Of a stretch of DNA of 64,000 nt, positions 1 through 13,138 are shown in pieces. The notes below the pieces were generated by a model. The model saw only the letters and a list, made by a program, of their open reading frames with translations. It did not search any database and was not told the origin of the DNA. The stretch comes from Unio delphinus. Taxonomy: Eukaryota > Mollusca > Bivalvia > Unionida > Unionidae. How positions within the stretch are numbered: position 1 is the stretch's first letter; the number at the start of each line of letters is the position of its first letter. The translations under genes and the position numbers were made by a program. The stretch lies in assembly GCA_029339505.1 (NCBI GenBank), contig JAQISU010000155.1:20340001-20404000 (forward strand), given 5' to 3'.

Positions 1-180
<180 letters not shown>

Positions 181-181
181 A

Positions 182-404
182 AACGATCAACAGGGCTTGC
201 CTAGACAATCATGTAAGGTACTGTGCAGGGAGGGCTAAGGAGAGGAAGACAGAGGAAAAGATGGGAGGATAAAATCTCATAGTGGAACGGACTGAAGCTG
301 AGTGACAAAGTGCGATTATCAGAGAACAGATTGGAATGTAGGAAGCTGGTTGTCAGGTCATCAGTGGTGCCCCAGCGGTCGGCAAGACTAAGGGATAGAT
401 AGAT
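182..404 (+). mobile_element. 3' end fragment of an RTE-like LINE with (ATAG)n tail
   Basis: This stretch matches, with scattered substitutions, the reverse complement of about 42955-43165, the 3' end of the long LINE further along the window. It keeps the end of the coding region (the part encoding a Lys/Arg-rich C-terminus), the short 3' UTR and a short ATAG repeat tail. It is heavily 5'-truncated, as most LINE insertions are, and is only about 220 bp. No coding capacity remains. Confidence 0.85.
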
Positions 405-408
405 AGGT

Positions 409-470
<62 letters not shown>

Positions 471-475
471 CAGAC

Positions 476-510
<35 letters not shown>

Positions 511-532
511 GAGAGACAGACAGAGAGAGAGA
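405..532. repeat. (GT)n, (GA)n and (CAGA)n compound microsatellite
   Basis: GT repeats pass directly into GA repeats and then CAGA tetranucleotides. It follows the ATAG tail of the LINE fragment and may have grown from it. Confidence 0.95.
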
Positions 533-779
533 AATGTGTATTTAAGTTTTCTCCATAATACATGGCTAATTTTCTGCATGCTTGTAGATTATATATTTAG
601 ATAATGATCATCTGTAAGCAATAAATAGGTTGATAACCTGGACTTCAGTTATACATTTATCAATTTATACAATTCTAAGACAAACAACTTGTTTAGATTC
701 TCTAATAACATTAAGGTGGGTTTTTTATTGCGGATCTGTTTTGGTCAGGTTCGGTTATATTGGGATATTGATCAGGATG
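533..779. other. Unique AT-rich spacer
   Basis: No gene, repeat or structure is recognisable here. It ends where the 53-bp satellite begins. Confidence 0.5.
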
Positions 780-3322
780 GAATGCATGGTAAAATACGTC
801 AAGTAGAGATGTATTACGACACAAAGCAGTGGGAACGCATTGTGAAATACGTCAAGTAGAGATGTACCACGACACAAAGTAGTGAGAAAGAATTGTAAAA
901 ATCATCAAGTAGAGATGTAGTACGACACAGTGGTGGAAATGTATTGTAACATGCGTCAAGTAGAGATGTATTAAACACACATAGTAGTGGAAATGTAGTG
1001 TAAAATACGTCACGTACAGATGTAGTACGACACAGAGCAGTGAGAATGTACTGTAACATACGTCAAGACGAGATGTAGCACGAAACAGAGTGGTGGGTAT
1101 GTATTGTATTGTAAAATACGTCAAGTAGAGATGTATCACGACACAGAGTACTGTGAATGTATTGTAAAATACGTCAAGTTGAGATGTATTACGACAGAGA
1201 GTAGGGTGAATGTATTGTAACATTCGTCAAGTAGTGATGTAGCAGGACACAGAGTAGTGTGGATATATTGTAACATACGTCAAGTAGAGATTATTAAGAC
1301 ACAGAATATTGGGAATGTATTGTAATATACGTCAAGTAGACATGTACTACGACACAGCGTAGTGGGAATCTATTGTAACATAGGTCAAGTAGATATGTAT
1401 TACAACACGGAGTAGTGGGAATGTATTGTAAAAAAGCAAGAAGAGATTAGTACGACACATAGTCTTGGGAATGTATTGTTAAATACCTGAAATACATATG
1501 TAGTACGACACAGAGTAGTGGGATAGTATTGTAACAAACGTCAAGTAGAGTTGTATTGCGACACAGAATTGTCAGAAAGATTTGTAACATTCGTCAAGTA
1601 GAGATGTATTGCGACACAGAGTAGTGAAAATGAATTCTAAGATACGTCAAGTAGAGATGTATCACGACACAGCGTAGTAGGATTGTATTGTAACATAGGT
1701 CAACTAGAGATGTTTTACGACACAGACCAGTGTGAATGTATTGTAACATACGTAAAGTAGATATTTATTAGGGCACAGAGTATTGAGAATGTATTGTAGC
1801 ATACGTCAAATATGGATGTAGTACGGCACAGAGTAGGTGGAATGTGTTGTAAAACATGTCAAGTACAGATGTAGAACGACAATAAGTCGTGGGAATGTAT
1901 TGTAATATATGTCAAATTCAGATGTAGCACGATACGTCAAATTCAGATGTAGCACGACACAAAGACGTAGGAATGTATTGTAACATACGTCAGGTAGAGA
2001 TGTATTACTCGACAGAGTATTGGGAATATATTGTAACATACGTCAAGTAGAGATTTATTACGACACAGAGTAGTGGGAATGTATTGTAACATTCGTCAAG
2101 TAGAGATGTATTACGACACAGAGTAGTGGAAATACATTGTAACAAACGTCAAGTATATATGTATTACGACACAGAGTAGAGGGATTGTATTCTAATATAC
2201 GTCAATTAGCGATGTATTACGACACAGAGGAGTGGAAATGCATTGTGAAGCACGTCAAGTAGATATGTATTACGATAATACTAGTGGGAATGCATTGTAA
2301 CATACGTCAAGTACAACACGTAGTACGACACAGCGTAGAAGGAATGTATTGCAACATACGTCAAGTATAGATGTATTACGACACAGAGTAGTGGAAATGC
2401 ATTGTAACATACGTCAAGTACAGACGTAATACGACACAGAGTAGAGGGAATGTATTTTAAGTTACGTCAAGAAGAGATGTATTACGACACAGAACAGTAG
2501 GAATATATTGTAACATACGTCAAGCAGTGATGTATTACAACACAGTGTAGTGAGATAGTTTTGTTACATACGTCAATTGGAGATGTATTACTACACAGAG
2601 TAGTGGGAATGTATTGTAACATACGTCAAGTAGAGATGTAGTACGACACAGAGTAGTTAGAATGCATGGTACTATACGTCACAAACAAATGTATTACGAA
2701 GCAGAGTAATGGGAATGTGTTGTAAAATACGTCAAGTAGAGATGTATTACGACGCAGAGTAGTGGGAATGTAGTGTATCATAAGTCAAGTAGAGATGTAT
2801 TACGACACAGAGTAGTGCGAATGCATTGTAACATACGTCAAGTAGAGATGTATTACGACACAGAGTATTGGTAATGTATTGTAATTTACGTGAAGCAGAG
2901 ATGTAGTAAAACAATTAGTAGAGGGAATGTATTGTAAAATAAGCGAAGTAGTGATGTATAACGACACAGAAAAGTTGGAAAGTATTGTAAATTACATCAA
3001 GTAGAGATTTAGTACGACACGGAGTAGTGGGAATGTATTGTAAGAAATGTAAAGTAGAGATGTATCACGACACAGAGTAGTGGCAGTTATTTCTAACATA
3101 CGTCAAGTAGTGATGTATAAACCACACTGAGTAGTGGGACTGTATTGTAACATACGTCAAGTAGATGTGTTACGACATAGATTGGTGGGAATGTATTGTA
3201 ACATACGTCTAGTAGAGATGTATTACGACACAGAATATTGGGAATGTATTATAAAATACGTCAAGTAGAGATCTATTACGACACATAATAGTGGGAATGT
3301 CTTGTAACATACGTCAAACAGA
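780..3322 (+). repeat. 53-bp satellite array, left block (about 48 units)
   Basis: Head-to-tail copies of a unit of about 53 bp; the most constant core is AACATACGTCAAGTAGAGAT, followed by a block ending GACACAGAGTAGTGGG. Units differ from each other by roughly 10-25%, with 1-2 bp indels. The array continues after a LINE insertion at 3326-4284 in the same orientation and register, so both blocks were one array. The many minus-strand open frames in it (repeated CYNTFPLLCV-like peptides) come from the repeat and are not genes. Confidence 0.97.
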
Positions 3323-3323
3323 G

Positions 3324-3325
<2 letters not shown>

Positions 3326-3376
<51 letters not shown>

Positions 3377-4284
3377 GACTTTGTATTGCGCCTAATCTTT
3401 CGAAGCTCCATCAATAATGATATGACTACACTACAGAACAACAAATGACCTAAACAATGAAATTGGAAAACATAAAAACACGATGAAAACATGTAAGATA
3501 CACAAGATGATTAGGTCGCTAAGTTTGTCCCTGCAGTCGAAAGATGTGAGTCTTGAGAACACTCTTAAAAGGGACCACTGTGTCTTTGTGTCTCATTTCA
3601 ATGGGCAATTCGTTCCGCGCCGCCGGGCCCTGGTGTGCAAACGAACGTTGTCCATATGACTTTGTTTTCTCCTTGGGAACATTGAGTATACGATTATCAG
3701 AAGAAGAGCGTAAGGATCTTGCTGGTGTATACACATGGGTGAGGCTAGATTGGTATGTTGGACTGGAGTCTGTCATTGAAATATAGCACAGAGAAAAAAA
3801 ATTGTGCTTGATTCTGTATCGAATTGATAGCCAGAGTAGGGTACAGAGCAGTGGTGAGGTGTGCTCTAATCGAGGTACATTAAAGATTATCTGTGCAGCT
3901 ATGTTTTGAACGTTTTGAAGTTTCTGGAGGAAATATTGTGAAGAACCAGACAGAATTGAGTTACAATAGTCCGTCTTGAAAGTACTAATGAACACAAAAA
4001 TGTTTTTGTGGCATCAACTGAAAGATATTTACGAATGGAACTCACGCGTCTCAATTCAGGATATGCAGCCCTGCAGATGTTCATGACATGTTGGTGCAAT
4101 GTGAGAGAACTGTCAAGAATAACACCTAGATTCCTTACTGACTGTGCGAATTTAATGTTGGTGTTGCTGATATTTCTTGTCTGAGGTAAAGGATGTGAAT
4201 GAGAAAGTCTTTGTGTTGTGATCAGAATAGCCACAGTATTATCATCATTCATCTGCAGCTTGTTACATGTCATCCATGATTTCA
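3326..4284 (-). mobile_element. 5'-truncated L2/CR1-like LINE with (AAT)n tail
   Basis: The tail is an AAT run at about 3326-3374 on the plus strand, i.e. the 3' end of a minus-strand element. Next to it lies a short 3' UTR that recurs at 35516-35553, then reverse-transcriptase C-terminal coding sequence up to about 4280. The satellite motif ACATACG occurs on both sides (left flank from about 3306, right flank from about 4264), consistent with an imperfect target-site duplication of up to about 20 bp. The element therefore inserted into a pre-existing satellite. Confidence 0.9.
3519..4280 (-). pseudogene. C-terminal part of L2/CR1-like LINE reverse transcriptase, broken
   Basis: Two overlapping reading frames give the end of a non-LTR reverse transcriptase. 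The upstream one (from about 4280 down to 3899) contains NKLQMNDD and NLGVILDSSLTLHQHV, typical of the thumb region after the catalytic YADD motif. The downstream one (3995 to 3519) contains DYCNSILSG, KLQNVQNIAA, KSYGQRSFAHQGP and FKSVLKTHIF, typical of the C-terminus of L2/CR1/jockey-group elements. The frames are offset, so at least one frameshift separates them, and the endonuclease and RT catalytic core are missing through 5' truncation. In the intact family the protein copies its own RNA at a nicked target; this copy is inactive. Confidence 0.85.
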
Positions 4285-7200
4285 CATACGAAATGCACAG
4301 ATGTATTACGACACATAGAAGTGAGAATGTATTGTAACACACGTCAAGTACAGATGTATTACGACACAGAGTAGTGGGTATGTATTCTTATATACGTCAG
4401 GTAACGATGTAGTACGACTTAGAGTAGTTTAAATGTATTGTAACATACGTCATGAATAGATATATTACCACACAGAAGTAGTGGGTATGTATTCTAATAT
4501 ACGTCAGGCAGCGATATATTACGACACAGAGTAGTGAAACTGCATTGTGACGTACGTCAAGTAGATATTTATTACGACACAGACTAGTGGAAATGTATTG
4601 TAATATACGTCAAGTAGAGATGTATTACGACACATGGAATTGGGAATGTACTGTAACATACGTCAACTTGATATGTAGTACGACACAGAATAGTGGGAAT
4701 GAATTGGAAAATTCGTCAAGTAGAAATTTGTACGACAAAGTTGTGAAAATGTATTGAAAATATGTCAAGTAGAGATGTATTAAACACACTTAGTAGTGGG
4801 AAGGAATTGTAAGATACATCAGGTGTATATGTATTACGACACAGAGTAGTGGGAATGAATTGTTACATACGTCTCTTAAAGATGTATTACGACGCATAGC
4901 AGTGGGAAAGTATTGTAACATACCTCAAGTAGACATGTATTACGACACAGAGTAGTGGGAATGTCTTGTAAAAAATGTCCAGCAGAGCTGTAGTGAATCA
5001 CAGAGAAGTCGTAATGTATTGTAAAATACGTCACGTAGAGATGTAGTACGACACAGAGTAGTGGGAATTAATTGTAAAATTCGTCAAGAAGAGATGTAGT
5101 ACGACACAGAGTGGTGGAAATGTATTGTAACATAAGTCAAGTAAAGATGTATTACGACACAAAGCAGTGGGAATGTACTGTGACAGACGTCAAGTAGAGA
5201 TGTATTACGACACAGAGTAGTGGGAATACATAGTAACATACGTCAAGTAAAGATGTATAACGTCATAGAGCAGTGTGAATGAATTGTCACATACGTCAAG
5301 TAGAGATGTTTTAAACACACAGAGTAGTGGGAATGTATTGTAACATACGTGAAGTTGAGATGCAGTACGACACAGAGTAGCAGGAATGTATTGTAAAATT
5401 CGTCAAGTAGAGATGTAGTACGACAGAGTGGTGGGAATAAATTGTAAAATTCGTCAAGTAGAGATGTAGTACGACAGAGTGGTGGGAATTAATTGTAACA
5501 TACCTCAAGTAGACATGTATTACGACACAGAGTAGTGGGAATTCATTGTTACATACGTCACGTAAAGATGTATTACGACACAGAGCAGTAGGAATGTATT
5601 GTAACATACGTCAAGTACTGATGTATTGCGAGAGAGAGAGCAGTGAGAATGTTTTGTAACATACATCACTTAGAAATGTATTACGACATAAAGTAGAGGG
5701 ATTGTATTGTATCATACGTCAAGTAGAGATGTTTTACGACACAGAGTAGTGAGAATGTATTGAATATACGTCACGTACAGATGTATTACGACGCTGAGTA
5801 GAGATGTACTAGGACACCGAGTAGTGGGATTGTAATGTAACATAGGTCAAGTAGAGATATATTACGACACAGAGTATTGAGAATATTGTAACATACGTCA
5901 AGTGGAGACGTATTGCGAGACAGAGTATTGGGAATGTATTGTAACATATGCCAAATAGAGATGTGTTACGACACGGAATATTGGGAATGTATTGTAAGAT
6001 ACGTCTAGTAGAGATGTATTACGACACAGTGTAGTGGAAATGCATTTTAAAATACGTCAAGGAGAGGAGTATTAAGACACAGACTAGTAGGAATACATTG
6101 TGACATACGTCAAGTGGAGATGAACAACGACACAAAGAAGTGGGAATGTATTGTAACATACGTCAAATAAAGCTGTATTACGACACACAGTGTTGGGAAT
6201 GTGTTGACATATACCTCAAGTAGAGATGTATTTCGACACATAGTAGTGGAAATGAGATATTTTACGACAAAGGGAGGTGGGAATGTATTGTAACGTACGT
6301 CAAGAAGAGATTTAGTACGACACAGAGTAGTGGGATTGAATTGTAATATTCGTCAAGTAGAGATGTTGTACGACACAGTGGTAGAAATGTATTGTAAAAT
6401 ACGTCAAGTAGAGATGTATTTAACACACAGAGTAGTGGGAATGTATTGTAACATACGTCAAGTAGAGATGTATGAAGCACACAGAGTTGTGGGAATGTAT
6501 TGTAACATACGTCAAGTAGAGATGTATGAAGCACACAGAGTAGTGGGAATGTATTGTAACATATGTCAAGTAGAGATGTATTTAACACACAGAGCAGTGG
6601 GAAGGTATTGTAACATACGTCAAGTAGAGATGTAGTAGGACACAGAATAGTGGGAATGTATTGTAACATACGTCTAGTTGAGATGTATTACGACTCAGAA
6701 TATTGGGAATGTATTATAAGATACGTCAAGCAGAGATGTATTACGACACATAGAAGTGGGAATGTATTGTAACATACGTCAAGTCGAGTTGTATTACGAA
6801 ACAGAGTATTTTAACTGCATTGTAACAAACGTGAAACAGAGATGTTTCACGACATAGAGAAGTGGAAATGCATTGTAAGATACGTCAAGAACAGACGTAG
6901 TACGACACAGAGTAGATGGAATGTATTGTAAGTTACTTCAAGTTGAGACGTATTACGAGACAGAGTAGTGGGAATGTATTGTAACATATGTGAAATAGAG
7001 AAGTGTTACGACACGGAATATTGGGAATGTTTTGTAACATACGTCTGGTGGAGATGTAATACAACACAGAGTAGTGGAATCGTATTGTAAAATACGTCAA
7101 GGAGAGGTGTACTACGATACAGACCAGTGGAAATGATTTGTGACTTACGTCACGTAGAGATGTACAACGACACACAGAAGTGGGAATGCATTGTAACATA

Positions 7201-8190
7201 CGTCAAGTAGAGATGTATTAAGCACACAGAGCAGTGGGAATGTATTGTAAGAAACGTTAAGTGGAGATGCAGTACGATACAGAGTAGTGGAGATGAATTG
7301 TGACGTAGGTCAATTAAATATGTATTACGACACAGACTAATGGAATTGCATTGTAAAATACGTCAAGTATAGATGTATTTCGTGACAGAGTAGTGAACAT
7401 GCATTGTAACATATGTCAAATAGAGATGTTTTACGAGATAGAGAAGTGGAAATGCATTGTAACATACGTGAAGTACAGAGGAGGTACGACACAGGGTAGA
7501 GGGAATGTATTGTAAGGTACGTCAAGACAAGATGTATTACGACACAGAGTGCTGGGAATGTATTGTAACATTGGTCAGCTAGAGATGCTTTACGACAGAG
7601 ACCACTGGGAATGTATTGTAACATACGTCAAGTAGGGACGCATTCTGACACAGAGTAATGGGTATGTATTATTATATACGTCAGGTATCGATTTAGTACG
7701 ATATTGACGTATTGTAAGATACGTCAAGTAAAGATGTAGTACGACACAGAGTAGCGGAAATGTATTGTAACATACCTGAAGTAGAGATGTATTACGACAC
7801 AGAATAGTAGTAATGTATTGTAACATACTTGAATTAGAGATTGATTACGACACAGATTAGTGAGACTGTATCGTAAGATACGTCAAGCAGAGATGTATTA
7901 CGACACAGAGTAGTAGGAATGTATTGTAACATACTTCAAGTAAAGATGTATTACTACACAGAGTAGTGAGAATGTATTGTAATATACGTGAAGTAGAGAT
8001 GTATTACGACACAGCGTAGTGGAAAGGTATTGTAACATACGTGAAGTAGAGTTGTTTTACGACACAGAATAAGGGGAATGTATTGTAACATACGTCAAGT
8101 AGAGATGTGTTACGACACAGAGTAGTGGGAATGTATTGTAACATTCGTCAAGTAGAGATGTATTACGACACACAGTATTGGCAATGTATA
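4285..8190 (+). repeat. 53-bp satellite array, right block (about 73 units)
   Basis: Continuation of the same array after the LINE insertion, same unit and orientation, ending abruptly near 8190 in unique sequence. Unit divergence is similar to the left block, so most of the array is not freshly homogenised. No CENP-B-like box or telomere motif was recognised in the unit. Confidence 0.97.
6403..6672 (+). repeat. Homogenised 54-bp sub-block inside the satellite
   Basis: The motif GTCAAG recurs at 6403, 6457, 6511, 6565 and 6619, exactly 54 bp apart, against 53 bp in most of the array. These units carry TTAACACACAGAG or GAAGCACACAGAG in place of the usual TTACGACACAGAG, which explains the extra base. 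Because 54 is a multiple of three, an 18-residue periodic frame stays open on both strands; this is a by-product of periodicity, not evidence of a protein. Confidence 0.9.

Positions 8191-10058
<1,868 letters not shown>

Positions 10059-10105
<47 letters not shown>
10059..10105. repeat. (TA)n microsatellite
   Basis: Pure TA dinucleotides about 150 bp before the decayed Polinton-like segment. Confidence 0.97.
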
Positions 10106-10106
<1 letters not shown>

Positions 10107-10257
10107 CACCATCACATATGAGATAATCTTACCATCGGAGCATCGTAGCAGTGACTCATGACAACGAAATGACCGCCTTTGAGCTTTGAGCGCCAGTTTT
10201 GTACGTCCCCGGCTGTAGCTGTCCCCACGAAAGGTGGAATGTTGGCTACGGGAGATT

Positions 10258-10600
10258 AGGTGCTGATTGGCAAAACTAAACGCACTTTCGACAGAGGTTA
10301 CTTACTCGACTCGACTACCGAATTGTTTCCTGCCACTGGACGAGTGCCTGGCCCTCATCCTACCGTCTACAAATCGGAAGACATGAACGAAGTAGTAAAA
10401 GGAACATTCAAATTATCTGACTAACAACGCGTTACTTAAAATGAAGACGAAGTGTTCGACTACGAAAGCATTCTCGATCGAAGAACCCTACAAGTGGGAA
10501 AACGTCAAGTCAAGCAAGTAAAAGTACATTGGAGATGATAACCGCCGAGTTTCGAATCTCGGATCGACGCTTCCCAAATCATTGACTATAAGAAGAAGTG
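10258..10600 (+). pseudogene. Integrase C-terminal region with chromodomain (Polinton-like), broken
   Basis: One frame reads through KTKRTFDRGYL, VYKSEDMNEVVKGTF and then FDYESILDRRT, QVKVHWR and IDASQII. The first two blocks match the linker after the catalytic core of Polinton-type integrases (family pattern: F..GYL, then Y..ED..GE.I.GTF). The last three match a chromodomain, including the HWR part of the usual WRGWP box. In-frame stops lie after KLSD, in the following linker and inside the WRGWP box, and a short insertion disrupts the loop before the HWR strand. In intact elements this protein joins the element to host DNA and the chromodomain may steer target choice. The catalytic DDE core should lie upstream of 10258 but is not recognisable there. 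Confidence 0.6.
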
Positions 10601-11010
10601 ACCATTATACCATTGAACACAGCCTCAACCACTATGGTGACAACTACATTACCGCATTCCTCTCTGCAAGATCCTCAAAAGTAACCATTATCAGTGTGGT
10701 GTGGAGAACATGTACTTAAAATGCAAATTGTCTCTTTCTGCCAAATCTTTGTAGTGTATTGTGTCATCGGTGCTGGCATTATCAATCTAAGCTTGCAACA
10801 AGGAGACAAATAATTGTGGACAATTTTTCTCGTCAGCTGCATCATTACTTTCTCCCAAATCCTTCCCAGAAATACTTTTGCGGTCACAACGGGCGTCTTG
10901 CGTCCAGCATTAGTCATCCTTCCAATTTTCACCATCAAAACAACAAAAACAACCCCCTTTTGGACACTCCTTAAACTTCCAGTGACCCATCGGGTAACAT
11001 AACTATGGAA
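10601..11010. other. Unassigned stretch between the two Polinton-like remnants
   Basis: Open stretches of 60-90 codons exist on both strands (for example plus 10814-11002 and minus 10938-10675) but no family was recognised. In this position an intact element could hold a further small gene. Confidence 0.35.
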
Positions 11011-11890
11011 TTATGAATAACCAATTTTACTTAACGTTAACCATCCATGGATGTTTCCCCACAATGCTTTGTGCTGTTTCACGGCCAAATTACCTGAGAC
11101 CGTCCAGTTGGATCACAAAGCCAAATTGGAAGTGACTTTGGTCGAAATGATTCACCCTACACAAATCAAAATCATCACAGAAAATCAAAACAAATTTGAG
11201 ATCGAAGTTCTGAATCACCAAGTGCAACAATGTTTAAATGAAAAAGAAACCGTATGTATATCTATGAAACAACAAGTTTCTCCCGATACTCCACGACACA
11301 TGTATCGGTTCAAATTTCATGTAGGCTATTATTTTAACGGTCAACATCTGATTATAAGCACTGTTTAGCAAAGTCTTGGACAAAACGTCAAGAAGTGTCA
11401 CCCTCACGTACCATACAGTGGCTCGTCGCCTGCTGATGACACTTTCTGGTGGAAAAACGTTGTCCTTTACATTTTATCCTGAATTGTTTGACATTTAGGG
11501 TGGACACCTCAAGATGATCAAGGGTACACGCATGCCAACCATTGCTAACAACTTGATTTTTACAAGGTTTTATCATCTACTGTAGAACTGAACGGATGTC
11601 TAAGTCTGATATTTTTGTACTCCGATGTTGGGGAGTACAACGTGGTAGGACACAACTCCAAACCATTACTGCGAGTCATTCCTTTCAAAGTGGATTCTGC
11701 TGGGGCTAATGGCGAGGAAGGTGCAAACACCATTTACCTCGAATTTGTACATCCTCATTATTTTCCCGTCTGTGAGTTTTTATTTCGACAGAGTCAATAT
11801 TGTCATTAAAGGAGATCTGGACAATATTGTCCATTCACCAAAGGAAAAGTCACAGTGAAACTCCATTTTCGAAAACGATTCTTTAACGAC
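11011..11890 (+). pseudogene. Polinton/adintovirus-associated structural-type protein, broken
   Basis: The start ATG at 11011 opens with NNQFYLTL, resembling the FYVTLPSN-type start of a protein family I associate with large virus-like transposons of invertebrates. After a frameshift near 11050 the frame gives FPHNALCCFTAKLPE and LEVTLVEMIHP (family pattern: FP.NTL..F...LP......WEV.L.E..YP). Later pieces in shifted frames give EYNVVG, LLRVIPF, YFPVCEF and, near 11845-11880, GKVTVKLHFRK, the typical C-terminal block. Intact members are about 300-400 residues, comparable to this span. A capsid or capsid-associated role is suspected for the family but not shown by this sequence. At least two frameshifts and a stop after position 11365 make it non-functional. 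Confidence 0.55.
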
Positions 11891-11898
11891 TTGTACGT

Positions 11899-12060
11899 CA
11901 TGTGTCTTCTGTACCGAGGAGTCACTTGAAAGCGAGGACATGGTTTAGGAGATATGCTGAAATTGGCGTTTTCTTCAGTGGAGCCCGTATTGAATCCAAT
12001 TGTGACGCGAGGATTGCACGCCTTGAAAGATGCTGCATTGGCATTTTCCGGACTCTTCCT
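11899..12060 (+). pseudogene. Small basic RGHG-motif protein of a Polinton-like element, broken
   Basis: An ATG at 11899 begins MCLLYRGVT, a TGA follows, and the same frame continues KRGHGLGDML and then LNPIVTRGLHALKDAA. This combination (YRG, then RGHG, then an amphipathic Ala-rich helix) recurs in small proteins next to the preceding structural-type gene in invertebrate virus-like elements. It lies in the same frame as, and directly after, the C-terminal block of the upstream remnant. Function is unknown; a DNA- or membrane-associated virion component would be an inference. The single TGA is enough to break it. Confidence 0.5.
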
Positions 12061-12231
12061 GCACCATTAATATGGCCGCCATGTAAAGCCTATCTTGTGC
12101 TGAAAAATGGTTTTAAACCCTATAACAACAACAAAATTAGGGATATAGAAAAGGGACATAAACAAAAGACGTTATAGAGACACTAATAGGGAAATTATGA
12201 GGAGAATATTTAGAGAGAAACAAATAGTAAT

Positions 12232-12743
12232 TGTGTGTGTATGTGTGCATGCGTACGTTGTGTGTGCATTAGAGGCCGACCGAAATTCGGTTTCGGTTTT
12301 GGCGCCGAAAGATGGCAAATTGGCTATCTTTCGGCATAGTTTATGTTTCGGCCGAAGCAAAAAGTTAGCTTTCGGTTTGCTTTCGTTTTCGGTCGAAACT
12401 GATATTGACTTTCGGTCATCAGCCGAAAATCTATTTTAACTTTCAGAATGCAACGCTAGTGCTGCGTCTATTACTCTGCTTGTCGGCCGGTCAGTCGGAG
12501 CTAGGCAATTTGACATTTATTTAGCGAAGTCCTCTTACTGCAGGCTCTGAGTGATTACTTCTAGATTCGTTTCTAATTAGTGTAGCATTGCATCATGACT
12601 CAGGCCTATTTAATAAATCTTATGCTGAGCAACTTCAGTTTCGGTTTCGGTCGAGGTGTAGTTAAACTTTTGGTTTCGGCCGAAAGTCAATTTATAACTT
12701 TCGGTCTGGTTTCGTTTTCGACCATAAAATTAGTTTCGGTCAG

Positions 12744-12800
<57 letters not shown>

Positions 12801-12834
12801 TGTGTGTGTGTGTGTGTAAGTGTATGTGTGTGAT
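12232..12834. repeat. GT-rich microsatellite, interrupted by a MITE
   Basis: GT-rich sequence lies at about 12232-12270 and a long GT tract at 12748-12834. The element at 12271-12747 sits exactly between, so the microsatellite was probably its target. Confidence 0.8.
12271..12747. mobile_element. MITE-like element with TTCGGCCGAAA motifs and terminal inverted repeats
   Basis: The left end GAGGCCGACCGAAA (12272-12285) matches the reverse complement of the right end (12734-12747) at 13 of 14 positions. The interior repeats TTTCGGCCGAAA-type palindromes and TTTCGGT motifs. There is no transposase. A hAT-type MITE is possible because the end reads TAGAGG, but the GT-rich flanks hide any target duplication. 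The open frame 12197-12439 is a chance product. Confidence 0.7.
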
Positions 12835-12839
12835 ATTGT

Positions 12840-13130
12840 TCTGTCTCTATGTCTCTAATCCTGTCTCTAACTATATATCTATTTCCATGTTTATATTTTA
12901 TGTCTCCATTGTCCATAGGGTAACGCGTATTTAAGTCAGCCTTTTGCCACACTGTTCCACCCTATTGAGGTCAACCCTTCCAACATTGTTACCAGTGTCC
13001 AGTACCGTGACGTCATCCCACGCCAATTCCCATTGAACCTAGACAGGCCCAATCCATTGTCGTTCTACATTTCCTATGTACAATTCCCAATGAGTCTATA
13101 GAGATCCAATCTTTTCCATGTTAAATTCCC
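12840..13130. other. Flank with loose periodic CCCAAT-type motifs
   Basis: Short motifs recur at irregular 20-35 bp spacing (CTAGACAGGCCCAATCC, GAGATCCAATCTTTTCC, AATTCCCAATGAG). The same style resumes after the 5.9-kb insertion at 19063-19330, so the insertion split one degenerate repetitive tract. Confidence 0.4.
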
Positions 13131-13138
13131 GTTATGAC
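13131..13138. repeat. Left 8-bp target-site duplication
   Basis: GTTATGAC immediately precedes the left inverted repeat; the identical octamer follows the right one at 19055-19062. Confidence 0.8.

Larger units (their letters stand above)
10258..12060 (+). mobile_element. Decayed Polinton/Maverick-like segment
   Basis: Three consecutive plus-strand gene remnants occur in the order expected of a large virus-like DNA transposon: integrase C-terminus (10258-10600), a structural-type protein (11011-11890) and a small basic protein with an RGHG motif (11899-12060). All are interrupted by stops and frameshifts. Neither terminal inverted repeats, a protein-primed DNA polymerase, a packaging ATPase nor a protease were found, so this is a fragment. 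The assignment rests on recognised motifs, not on a search. Confidence 0.6.

Noticed and set aside
814..7826. Numerous minus-strand frames with repeated LLDVCYNTFPLLCV-like peptides
   Set aside because: They follow from the satellite period; frames shift with each 53-bp unit, no start or splice logic is conserved, and the peptides change with indels.
780..8190. CRISPR-like regular repeats
   Set aside because: Units are contiguous without unique spacers, units diverge gradually, and the DNA is clearly eukaryotic.
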